64,000 nucleotides of DNA. It comes from Rhynchopus sp. YZ270_cl-10 (Eukaryota > Euglenozoa > Diplonemea > Diplonemida > Diplonemidae). Where the stretch lies: positions 1,210,501 through 1,274,500 of the forward strand of contig OZ037853.1 of NCBI GenBank assembly GCA_964035575.1, read 5' to 3'. Both the position numbers and the translations under genes were made by a program. Under the pieces are notes generated by a model. That model was given only the letters and a program-made list of their open reading frames with translations, ran no database searches and was not told the origin of the DNA. Below, piece by piece: positions 55,241 to 64,000 of the stretch (positions are counted from its first letter, which is position 1; each line of letters opens with the position of its first letter).

Positions 55241-58200
55241 ATGTCGCCCCCAGAATCACTCCGGCAGCTTGCCCTGCGGTTGCAGCAGATTAGCGAGATG
55301 ATTCTTCATTCACACCACGACAATGCTTCCTGGCAGGAGTTGCTCCGACGTGCAGACGACGCACTCGCACCCCCCAGCGCTGTTGTCCTGCAAGCCATGC
55401 AGCGCTACGAACGCTCCCAACCCGACCCACACACCAACCACCCACCCTTCCCTCACGACGCCCGCATCAGCCGAGCAAAAGAAGACTTCCTCAGCGCCCT
55501 CGGGGGTGCCCCACATCACCCCGAAAGCGCCCTACAGCATGCCTTATGCACGCCACGCACCTCCACCCCAGAGAGGACCCGGATGCGCCAGGAGTCACCT
55601 CGGCCGTTGTCCCCTCTTCCTGGGGTGCAGTCTCCACAGCCGTATCCGCTCTCAGCACCTTCGGTGGTCACCATCCCGGTAGCAAGGTCAACGGGGAGGG
55701 GGGTGACTGCGATGGTTCCATCAAATGGAACATCAGGGACTACTACACCGCAACGCCACCAAGCGGCGTACCGGGGTCTCATCTCCCCTGGGCTGACCAA
55801 CACTGATGCGGAAAGCTACGCAAGGCATCTCAAATCGGAGTCGCCGCAGCCTACTGCATTCCCGATTCCGCTTCCGGCGGTGCTTCCTTTACCTCTGGGG
55901 GGAGGGGGAGGAGGGGGAATAGAAAGCCCCCGCATTTCTGAAACCACCGTTAGGGCAGATGACGTATCGAATATGCTGTATCATGAAGAGCATTTGAGGG
56001 GTGTTGCAAATGGACGAGGTGGTGGAGGAGGAGGAGGCGGAGGAGGGGGAGGAATAGAAAGCCCCCGCACCGCCCCAGCGCTGCAGCACCTCCCACCGCC
56101 TCAGCGCTACCAAGGCTCGCCGTTGCAGAAGGTGGCGGAGATGCAGGCGCTGCCTCCACCAATCTCCCCGCGTGCAGATAATCTCAGGACGGAGGGAGAG
56201 AGGAGGGCGAGGCAGGCGGTGCAGCCCACGGTGTCGCCGCAGCGGGTGGAGGTCGGGGAAGGGGGTAGGGGTGGAGGTGGAGGTGGAGGTGGTGCCACAG
56301 AGCTGATGCATACGGTGCCGCCGTCGCAGGTGGAGGGGATGGGGACGGTGGGGGTGGAAGTGGGGGTGGGGAGGCGTGTGGATGCGTATCAGATGCAGCA
56401 GCCGTCGCCGTCGCCTGCGGGGGTGGCGTGTCATGAAGTGAGGGGTCGTGCAGGTGGAGGTGCAGGTGCAGGTGGGGTAGAGGTTCTGACCATAGAGGAA
56501 GCGTTGGAGAAAGGGGGGCTCCGGTATGGAAGGAAACACACTCCCTCCCCCCTTCGTTTATTCGTTTTTTGCTGTTGTTTTTGTCTTCCTTTTGTATTGT
56601 TACTTTGTAACAATAAATGACAAAATGAGTCTTCGTGATTGTCTGGCATTTTAAAAAAACAACACCCGCTACAGTGACTGCGCATCTGACTTCATCGCAA
56701 AGGGCATAACAACTGCAGGGGATCTGTACAAGCAGACAGGACGGACCATCCAGCAGATGGGCTTGAAGGCTGAGGTATGGGCTTTCCGGGAACTTCAAGG
56801 GAAAAGAGGAAAAAGATAAAATGCCACATTGTCGGGTACACCAAACCTGCTTCGCTTGCCAGTAAGGTGGCCATCAGTCCTGGTGTATGATTATTCGTCC
56901 TTCTTACGGCCAATATGCGCCAACCAGCAGTCATTCCATAGCAGCTGAGATGCCTTTCTTCAGAAGACAATATTACCTTCCGTGATGTCAAAAGGGCGGA
57001 AAACGTCACACCAGTGGCGTTGTTTGCGTCTTAGCCACTGTTTCAAAACACCGTTTTTGAATAATCAGGCCTCCTAGACTTCTCGTGGTACTCTGCCTCT
57101 CTACCCTTGCTTACTTGCCCCTGCATCGAACTCGTACGTCTTCCATTGGGCATATGGAGTGGTGCTTCTTGATGTTTGTGCTTTTGAAGGGCACGCCTAT
57201 GCGGTCCTTGTGCATAAGGCAGTAGGCGCACTGCCTGGGGCCCTCAATCCCATTACGGTCAAGCAGGACCATTTTGGTGTAGATTCTCTGGCGGTACTGT
57301 GCGTGAATTCACACTTCGTGTCCTCGTGTCGTTCTGCTGAAGCCCCAAGCGAACTGTTCTATCAATGCTTTGATCTCCCCCATACCCGTACGTCGTTGTG
57401 CTCCACAGCAACTCTCTGGAAAGCCTGTCCCTCTGCTTGCTCGCAGCTCTTGGTTCGATGTTCTTAAGAAGGCATTTCAAATACGGCACAGCAACATCAT
57501 TTGTGGTGCAGAAGCGAGGTTCTTAACGAGACAGGTTGCAGACCATACACAGTCTGTATTTTTCACTTCGACGGCGTTGCTGCGTTCAACGCTCTCCGCT
57601 GTGGAGTACCACGCATCTGCCCTTCGTGTTGCAAACCAGCGTCTCAATGACGCACCTCTCTCTCTGCCATCCTTAGCGTCATCCATCTTCGCAGTGTCGA
57701 CCGCCTTCATTGTCCTGAGGATGAGGATACCATTTGTCCAGTTTTGGAGTCTCTTGAATGCCCGATCTCGACCTTAGGACGAGAGGAAGGCACGCAGGGA
57801 TGTGTGCATCTGCTTCGGCGATGTTGTCGTGAACGTATCCTTAGTCCATAGGGCGTACTCACGGTTGTGTGCTTGGGGGTGGTGGTGTGGGGGTGGCAGA
57901 AACACCACTGCCTTAGGTTTAGAATCAGTCGTAGGTTCTTTGTGTCTTCGTAGTCTCCCTTTCCAAAACGCTAGGGACTTTTGTTAGTATTTTTTAAATG
58001 AAGCGTATTTGGATTTTCTTACTGAGGGGTGCATTTAAGGAAGGATAAGAAGCAGGGTATTAGGGTGGTTAAAAAAACTGGTTTTGAAAACCGGTTTTTC
58101 CAAAAACTGGTTTTCAAAAAAAAAAAAAAAACAGAGAAATCTCAGGGTTCTAGCTCAGAAGAAAAAAAAAAAGAAACGGAAAAGGTGGCTCAAAAAAAAA

Positions 58201-59734
58201 TTTTCTGCGCTTCGCGCGCAGGGATTACGCAGCTCCCCCAAAAATAAAAAAAGTACGTATGGATTTTCAACACGTACAATTCTAAGCAAAAACAATTAAA
58301 AACCGCGCGCGCTTCGCGCGCGCTCTCCCTGGCAAAGTTGGTTGAGAAGGGCTGTGAAAGTTCGAAGAACTGGAGAAATCATCAGTCATGGCATCCAAAT
58401 GTTCCTGGCGAAGCCACGGTACGCAACATTTTTAAAAAATCTTGACATAAAATGGCACTTTCATTGGTAACTATGGTCCAGTTCCGTAAACTTTACTTCC
58501 ATATTTTGCTAAAACGAAAGTTTCTGGCGAAGCCACGGTACGCAACATTTCTAAAAATTGCGCTTAAAATTGCCTATTATGTCATGGGAAGGGTGTATTG
58601 CAATCTAGCGCCGCAGGCGCACGGTACGCTACTTTTTTCTTTCGCCATGCTGCATGCTCCTTTTCCGGTAAAATAGAAAATTGTCTCCTACAAATAGAAT
58701 TCTGTAGGGGGTAGGTGAGAGTTGGGGGCGGAGCCCCACTCCTCACCTACCCCACCCCAGCCCCAATCCAAAACCCAAATTACCTACGTATGGACACGTA
58801 TGGACACGTATGGATTCCACCTTTTCAAAAACAATTCACGTATGGATTTCCATACGTTCCACACGTGGAGCGTAATCCCTGTTCGCGCGGAAAAATTGAC
58901 CACGCCAAGTCGCTGTTTTTAACAGCAAAGGGGACTGGCTGACGACACTGAGGACCTCCTTGGCCAACCGGTTTTTTGCACCGTGTAAAAAAAACCCAAA
59001 AAAAAAAAAAAAAATAAACGGAAAAGGTGGGCCACCTTTTCCGTTCTACTGAGCTAGGACCCTGGAAATCTGGAGGGGAAAAAAAAAAAACCGACACTTT
59101 TCACCAGGCCTTTCTGTAAATGTCGTCCCTAGATTAGGGCGGACTCGATTTTTTCTCCGCATTTTTTCCCCGCCTGGTAGAACCGTGGTTGAACCACGGG
59201 AGTGCCTTTGGGAAATGGCTGTTCCTTGATTTTTTTTTGCCTGCGGCGCCATTTTTCATTTTTTGCTCCGCAAAAAAGGGTTCGTTGAGTGGATCTGTGG
59301 TGTAAAAAAGCTGGATTTTTACACCGTACCCTCAAATTTTTTCGCCTGCGGCGCCATTTTATACAGTGCCTATGTTCCCAATGTCTACCTTGGGTCAGCA
59401 GCGCCGAAAAATATTTTGAGCAAAAAACAAGCTGACCCCAATCTTGAAATCTGGATTCCTGGATAAGACACTGACCCCCACCCCGAAAAACCCGAAAAAG
59501 GTGACTGTGTCCGTCAACGGTGGAGGTTTTCGCCGGAAACACTAGTTTTCGCCACCCAGGAGAGAAAACCAGAAAAACCAGTTTTTTCCGGAATTTTGGA
59601 TTTTCACCCTAATACCCTGATAAGAAGGCAAGGGAGGGGAAAACACACACATTCATTTACAGGTGCAAACGTCGGTCTTGATGCTGATCCGTGACTACTG
59701 GGTGGAGACAGCAGTCCGCCATCGAATGGCGTAA
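55241..59734 (+). CDS. Pro/Gly-rich low-complexity protein, three exons
   Basis: Proposed exons 55241-56523, 56675-56774 and 59663-59734 give ~484 residues. Exon 1 starts MSPPESLRQLALRLQQISEM, a probable helix, then is Ser/Pro/Gly-rich with three poly-Gly runs and repeats of GGIESPR. Exon 1 ends at CG|GTATGG. The acceptor CGCTACAG at 56674 restores the frame and adds DCASDFIAKGITTAGDLYKQ, a helical segment, to GLKAE|GTATGG. The last exon after TTTACAG adds VQTSVLMLIRDYWVETAVRH and stops with TAA. Without splicing, the frame of exon 1 runs to a hydrophobic tail at 56620, which I take as intron read-through. I recognise no family. Other small exons in the 2.9-kb second intron cannot be excluded. 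Confidence 0.55.
57040..57780 (-). pseudogene. Decayed transposase-like coding region
   Basis: On the minus strand, three partly overlapping frames without a common start read like protein. ADAWYSTAESVERSNAVEV-type text resembles the DDE_Tnp_1_7 (piggyBac-like) segment ADSWFxSVxxxxxL. Further downstream KYRLCMVCNLS, EPRFCTTNDVAV and QCAYCLMHKDR give CxxC motifs as in the C-terminal zinc ribbon of that family. Frame changes and stops show it is not functional. The family call rests on short motifs only; it may be another transposase or a captured gene piece. Confidence 0.3.
58304..58323. repeat. GCGCGCGC hairpin, second copy
   Basis: GCGCGCGC arms around TTC, followed by CTCTCCCTGGCAAAGTTG, similar to 22959-22977 and its flank. 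Short GCGCCGCAGGCGC hairpins followed by ACGGTAC are at 43259-43271 and 58608-58620, and ACGCCGCAGGCGT is at 62079-62091. Confidence 0.6.
58707..58753. repeat. 47-base hairpin
   Basis: GGGGTAGGTGAG pairs with CTCACCTACCCC; inside, GGGGGCGGAGCCCC forms a further stem. It lies within an intron and no function is indicated. Confidence 0.6.
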
Positions 59735-59975
59735 CGGAAGGAAGGAAGGACACATCCTCATACACTGCCAAATGTCAAGAACCGGAAACCACCTACTGGG
59801 CAAGAGAGCACCCCACTTAAAATGTCTGATGATGATGGGTTGTGACCTTGGAGAGTGTGTAGAATAACTGTCGTGCCGATAGGCAGTTCGCACGAAGCCA
59901 GCAGATTTATCAATTCTTGTTTTTTTAAAATTTCGGGAAAACGAAAGTCCAGCAAAACATTGTCTTTTTTAAAAA

Positions 59976-60280
59976 CCCTTTACACCCCAAGCGCCACTTT
60001 GGTCAGTCTTACTGCGTCCTAAGTTTTGTCCGCAAATTTGGCAAATAATTTTTTAATTGAATTCACTCTGCTAAATAAATCGAGCAAAAATATGGTGAAC
60101 TCAGTGGATCCCGGTTTTTAAAGTGCCAAAAATCAACTTTTTCCTTTTGACGCCGGCCATGTACGATCAAAAATTTGCCATCTGGGGTCCCTTTCCCAGT
60201 TGGAGAGAGCCCCAAAAACCAAAAACCAAAAACCAAAAACTCAAAAAATAGCTTGAGAATATAGCTTGGGGTGTAAAGGG
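59976..60280. mobile_element. 305-bp MITE with CCCTTTACACCCCAAGC ends
   Basis: CCCTTTACACCCCAAGC (59976-59992) and its complement ending at 60280 are exact inverted repeats. TTAA follows the right end directly; on the left TTAA lies three bases away. CCC ends next to TTAA point to a piggyBac-type element, but the left junction is imperfect. Its inside includes a diverged copy of the mariner-type sequence of 50313-50480. Confidence 0.55.
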
Positions 60281-60748
60281 TTAAGTAGTTTTATAAAGTC
60301 CTTTTTCCCTCCATTCCCACACCCCTCTTAGAGCCTGTATTTCTATTCTTTTTTCTCTTCAAATCCTCTGTGCATATGCTAGAAACAAAGCAAAACTGCA
60401 CTGGGAAGTTACATCACTATATCTTTGTTTTTCTTTAGATTTTGTGTGTTTTGTGTTCGTATTTTTATTGAAGAGTTGTGTGTGCACGAGAGGCACATTC
60501 ATCTTACAACGTTTCTCTTCCTTTTCTCTGTGTCGCAAAACATGCAGCACACCAAAATAGTGTTATTCGAGTTAAATGAAAACCATTTCATACGTGCCAC
60601 GAAAAAGGCTCCCGAGCATGTTATTTCCCGAGCGAATCACTTTTTAGGCCAGTTACGAACATACAAACGTTTCTCGCGCGTCACATAAAAATCATCCAAT
60701 GATCCCCGTTTGTGACCTGACGAGTGGAGGCGGGAGTAGGACGAATCG

Positions 60749-60826
60749 GCCACAACTCGCCCTATACTCGGCACAACTCGCCCTATACTCGGCACAACTC
60801 GACCACAACTCGTCCACAACTCGCCC
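60749..60826. repeat. Tandem array of CACAACTCG units
   Basis: Two copies of a 20-bp unit (CACAACTCGCCCTATACTCG) are followed by three shorter CACAACTCG units. Non-coding. Confidence 0.75.
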
Positions 60827-61849
60827 ATTTTTAGGGATGGGAGGTGACGTTGTAAGGTTACACACATGTAACGTTGGTACAACACATAATCTCAAGAAAA
60901 ACAACCAGGGCTAAGGCCAAACGCCACTCATTACATGCACCTTGTCATATGACTAGTCATAGGTGGTAACTAGGTCGTGGTGGTCCATGGGCCACCGTGT
61001 AAACTCACGATTTTTGGTAATTGCTGGGGGGAATGGGATATACTCCGTACATGGATACCCACACAGAACACACGGTTCCCCAGACATCTGTCAGGCAATC
61101 ACTGATTCACTTCACACAGGTCGGGCAGGCGCTGCCTGCCCATCCTCTTTTCCTGTCTGCTATCGATTCCAGGTTCACAACGTTCACACGTTTAGTCAAA
61201 ATGCTTTGGGCGACGACTTCCTTTGGGATACACAAAACCACACAAAGCGAAACTCTTAGTCAGTCACTGCTATAGCCATTTAACCCAGGGAGCATAGCTA
61301 GTGCAAGAAATTCGACTTTGGAAACCTTCTGGAAAGTCTGTCCTCTGCTCGCGGAGGACTAGGCACAAGAAAATATTGCGTTCCCCCAGAAACCAGTTTT
61401 TGTCACAGTAATTTTTGCCCAGGGCATGCTCTTGAAGCATGGCGGCTTGGTGTGAGAAGGGGCAGTGTGTTGTTTTGTTCGATTTCAACGGTTGTTAGAA
61501 CGAGTCAAGTGGATGCTTATCTAAACACTGACTTTAGTACAGACCCGAGAGATCACACATGACTTTGAGGAAAGAACAAAGCAATGCATCTGTACCCGCA
61601 CGCCAGGTTGTAGTTACTTCAGAATTTTCTTAAGTTTGCATGAAAGAGAAGGGGGCGAAACCTTTGTATACGTTTACGACGAAGGTAGTAGCCTAATGAC
61701 AACCATGTGGTGGCTGTAATTCACATCCCTTAGAATTACCAGAATTCAGCCTTTGTTGAAGTAACGTGCATACTTGTATGTGCGTGTCACGCTTCTCCAC
61801 CCTTAAATGGGTGCACCGCTCGGTGAGCAGTGGTAACCCTTCTTGACTA

Positions 61850-63336
61850 CAGTCCCGCCTATTATTAATAACGTTTTATTTTATAAAATCCTAATTAGTG
61901 ACGTTCTAATTTATAAAGTCGTGAATTAATTTATTTTTCGGGGGAATACCCTCATAGTATAAATTATGTTATTGTTACAAATAAATTATTTCGGCGATTT
62001 TTATTTTTTTTATAACATTTTTGCATTTTGTTACTTTTTTCATTTTTTGCATTTTATTTTTTTGTAACATTTTTGTTACGCCGCAGGCGTAACAAAAATG
62101 TTACTGGGGGGGCTAATAAAGCATACAGCGCGGAAACCCCTGCCACATGATGGTGTAAAAATCTAGCTTTTTACACAGAGTCACTCAACGAACCCTTTTT
62201 TGCGGAGCAAAAAAGGGAAAATGGCGCCGCAGGCAAAAAAAAATTGAGGTACAGCCTGGATCGTGTGGTCAGCAACCCAGTTCCCTATGGTACTCCCGTG
62301 GTTCAACCATGGCTCTTTATTTTTTCTTTGTAACATTTGTTACTTTTTGCCCAACTGCAAAAAAACGAATAAAACATTTTATTAAATTGTTACAAAAAAA
62401 ATGTTACTTTTGGGTCATTTTTTTATTAATTTATTTTTGAAAAAACATTATTTTTACTATGAGGGTACTAAGTTATTGAATTTATTTTCCCCGGCGGAGC
62501 CGAAATTTTTTTTTTTGCCTGCACAAGTGACGACGGGGTTTGTGTGGGTTCTGTTGGAGGAATATGTGGAAAAGGAGGTGTGTAATCAGTGATACACGGA
62601 AGTAAAAAACGGTGCGTACGCGCATGCCGTTCGCCTCCATATGGTCTATTTATGGTCTATTTCACCCACGAGATGAAAAGACCTGGACACCAGGAGTCGG
62701 TTACACCGAGGCGTGTCCCGCCTCGTCTTCACCACCATCCCCCTCGCAAGCGACGCAAATCGATTGGCTGTTATGGCCCAGCCGAACTTGCGGGTATTCC
62801 CGTAAGGTTGAGAAACCTCTTCAGCTCCTCGGGGTTCACAAGAGCCTTGGGTGAAGTACGAACCGCTCTCTTTTTGTGGGTGTTGTACTTGGAGATGGTG
62901 GGAGCAGGAATATGGCGTCCTGGGTGAGCGTCATTCCACCACGCCATCACATCAGCGTGCGGTCTGTCATCAGTGCCTGCGTCCGCCGATGAACGGTGAG
63001 GCGCTGGCACTTTCAACTTCTCTGTCATCCGCCATGTCGTTGTCTGTGATGGTGACAATCTCCGGGGCAGTGAGGACAGCCTGCTCGACGATGGTCACAT
63101 CTTCGGCATCTTTCTGTCATTTTTTTGTTCATTCCGTGGTGGAGACAGACATGATGATCGAAAATGAGAGAAAGATGCAGAGAGTCTGGTAGAGATTTAG
63201 ACTGGGATTTGGGTGGGCAAGCTGTAATTTATAAAATCTTAATTAGCGACGTTCTAATTTATAAAGTCGCTAATTAAATATTTTCAGATTTGGTCGAATT
63301 TATAAATTAGAAATTCACTAATTAGAGGCGGGACTG
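61850..63336. mobile_element. Pogo-like Tc1/mariner element, non-autonomous remnant
   Basis: The ends CAGTCCCGCCT and AGGCGGGACTG are inverted repeats, extended by TAATTAGTGA and TTTATAAAGTC words at both sides. TA lies at both borders (61848-61849 and 63337-63338), and the uninterrupted repeat at 44263-44264 has one TA. On the minus strand, 63058-62771 encodes ADVMAWWNDAHPGRHIPAP followed by TISKYNTHKKRAV, like the CENP-B/pogo helix-turn-helix. No catalytic domain remains. The region around 62970-63030 has the family D word GGTGAGGCG, and 61980-62470 has many TTTTTGTAACATT words and an inverted partner of 59225-59345. Confidence 0.7.
62771..63058 (-). pseudogene. Pogo transposase N-terminal fragment
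   Basis: About 95 codons are open. The segment DVMAWWNDAHPGR with the following IPAPTISKY matches the helix-turn-helix of CENP-B/pogo proteins (usual form: WF...HPGR...Q.T.S). It ends at a stop soon after GIPASSAGP without the DDE part. Confidence 0.45.
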
Positions 63337-63692
63337 TAGTGCAAACTTAAGAATTTTCTGCTGGAACTTACCAAAATCGATTTTCTTTCACCCCAAACAC
63401 CCGCAACACCCCACCTGCTACTTCGGTAGCCTGTGTTGTTGGGAGTTGGTTCTCATGTTGATTCCCAGTGTCTTGCACTGCTTCTTCTGAGCCCAACGCT
63501 GTTTGGCCTGTCGACGTAATAAATACGAAGACAGGGGGGCGGTGCCAACAATTTTCCAATGATGTAACGTTTATCTGTTTGATTTATCGGTTGATATACC
63601 TTGGCAATGCTTGTGTGCTACTTCATGCAAGAAAGGTATATTGAACGGTACTTTCAAGCGATACTTCGTTATGTCATTGGGGGTTATTTTTG

Positions 63693-63900
63693 TTATTGCG
63701 TTGTGGTACCCAGGTGCCCAGGCACAGGCACCCAGGTCCAGGTACCCACGTACACAGGTACCCAGGTACCCAGGTACCCAGGTACACCGGCACTGTGTAC
63801 TGGGTACCTGGGTACCTGGGTACCTGGGTACCTGGGTACCTGGGTACCTGGGTACCTGGGTACCTGGGTGCCCGGGTGCCTGGGTACCATAACGCAATAA
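63693..63900. mobile_element. 208-bp foldback element of GGTACCCA repeats
   Basis: The ends TTATTGCGTTGTGGTACCCA and TGGGTACCATAACGCAATAA are inverted repeats with one mismatch. The left arm is made of CCAGGTAC units and the right arm of eight or more CTGGGTAC units, so the whole can fold into one long hairpin. No coding capacity. A related tract lies at 42405-42440. Confidence 0.75.
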
Positions 63901-64000
63901 GGGTAGTGTAACTTTTTCGGTCTGTTACCGTTATTTTGGTGTTCGAAAAACCCGGCGGGCGGCGGAGAAAAAAAGTTATGAAGAAAAAAAAGTTTTACCA
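63901..64000. other. Window end
   Basis: A/T-rich with one GC-rich CCGGCGGGCGGCGG word; no feature recognised. Confidence 0.4.

Larger units (their letters stand above)
56775..59662 (+). other. Large intron 2 of the low-complexity gene
   Basis: It holds a coding-like minus-strand remnant (57040-57780), GC-rich hairpins (58304-58323, 58608-58620, 58707-58753), CGTATGGA repeats (58783-58870), two copies of GGCGAAGCCACGGTACGCAA (about 58406 and 58526) and a block at 59175-59345 that has an inverted partner at 62158-62300. Exon boundaries on both sides are good GT-AG sites. Confidence 0.5.
59735..61253. other. Repeat-rich region after the last gene
   Basis: No gene seen. It contains the TTAA-bordered MITE (59976-60280), family B (GTGCACGAGAGGCACATTCATC at about 60480), a tandem array at 60749-60826 and the inverted partner (60905-61030) of 51040-51240. 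Confidence 0.5.
61254..63680. repeat. Long repeat R, copy split by a pogo-like insertion
   Basis: Parts 61254-61847 and 63339-63680 are collinear with 43668-44600 at high similarity. The break is the 61850-63336 element. Confidence 0.85.

Noticed and set aside
56524-56620. Hydrophobic C-terminal tail of the low-complexity gene as a membrane anchor
   Set aside because: A GTATGG donor and a phase-matching exon downstream make it more likely to be intron sequence, though transcripts are needed.
62589-62927. 112-codon + strand frame in the pogo-like element
   Set aside because: No family features; the opposite strand carries the recognisable helix-turn-helix motif.

Overview
This is nuclear DNA of an intron-bearing unicellular eukaryote that I cannot place to genus. 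It has GT-AG introns (donors mostly GTATG) and GC-rich coding regions set in AT-rich spacers crowded with small DNA transposons. There are no ribosome-binding sites, operons or phage-like blocks. All eleven genes I can support lie on the + strand, a one-way layout that recalls dinoflagellate or perkinsid and euglenozoan chromosomes. The spliceosomal introns argue against a trypanosomatid.

Layout. 1-2255: 3' part of an ankyrin-repeat protein. 2256-6852: spacer with a TA-flanked MITE (3072-3466), a 105-bp MITE (6013-6117) and interspersed repeats. 6853-8937: three-exon Bfr1-like coiled-coil protein. 10644-15893, 24986-30658 and 32846-38359: three near-identical single-exon NLR-like receptors. 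Each has a myristoylation-type N-terminus, an ankyrin-like stretch, an ADP-ribosyltransferase domain with an R-S-ExE triad, a NACHT NTPase, pentapeptide repeats and 14 WD40 repeats. Between and beside them lie a membrane receptor with a cyclase-like domain (16776-21656), a SnoaL/NTF2-like protein (23693-24034), a gamma-glutamylcyclotransferase-like protein (31320-31808) and a ubiquitin-like plus leucine-rich-repeat protein (39207-40025). 40632-44843 is a nest of transposons. 45484-52046 is a MORN-repeat kinesin-14 with at least five introns. 55241-59734 is a low-complexity three-exon gene whose last intron is full of transposon debris. 59735-64000 is repeats only, including a pogo-like element (61850-63336) inserted in an older repeat whose empty-site copy is at 44263.

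The most interesting system is the NLR array. The N-terminal effector and NTPase parts are almost identical in the three copies, while the WD40 repeats differ at exposed loop positions and in-frame microsatellites have expanded differently. This is the pattern known from fungal NACHT-WD40 allorecognition genes (HET-E/HNWD), here with an ADP-ribosyltransferase as the presumed effector. The function is inferred, not shown. No viral element, CRISPR array, rRNA or tRNA gene was recognised.
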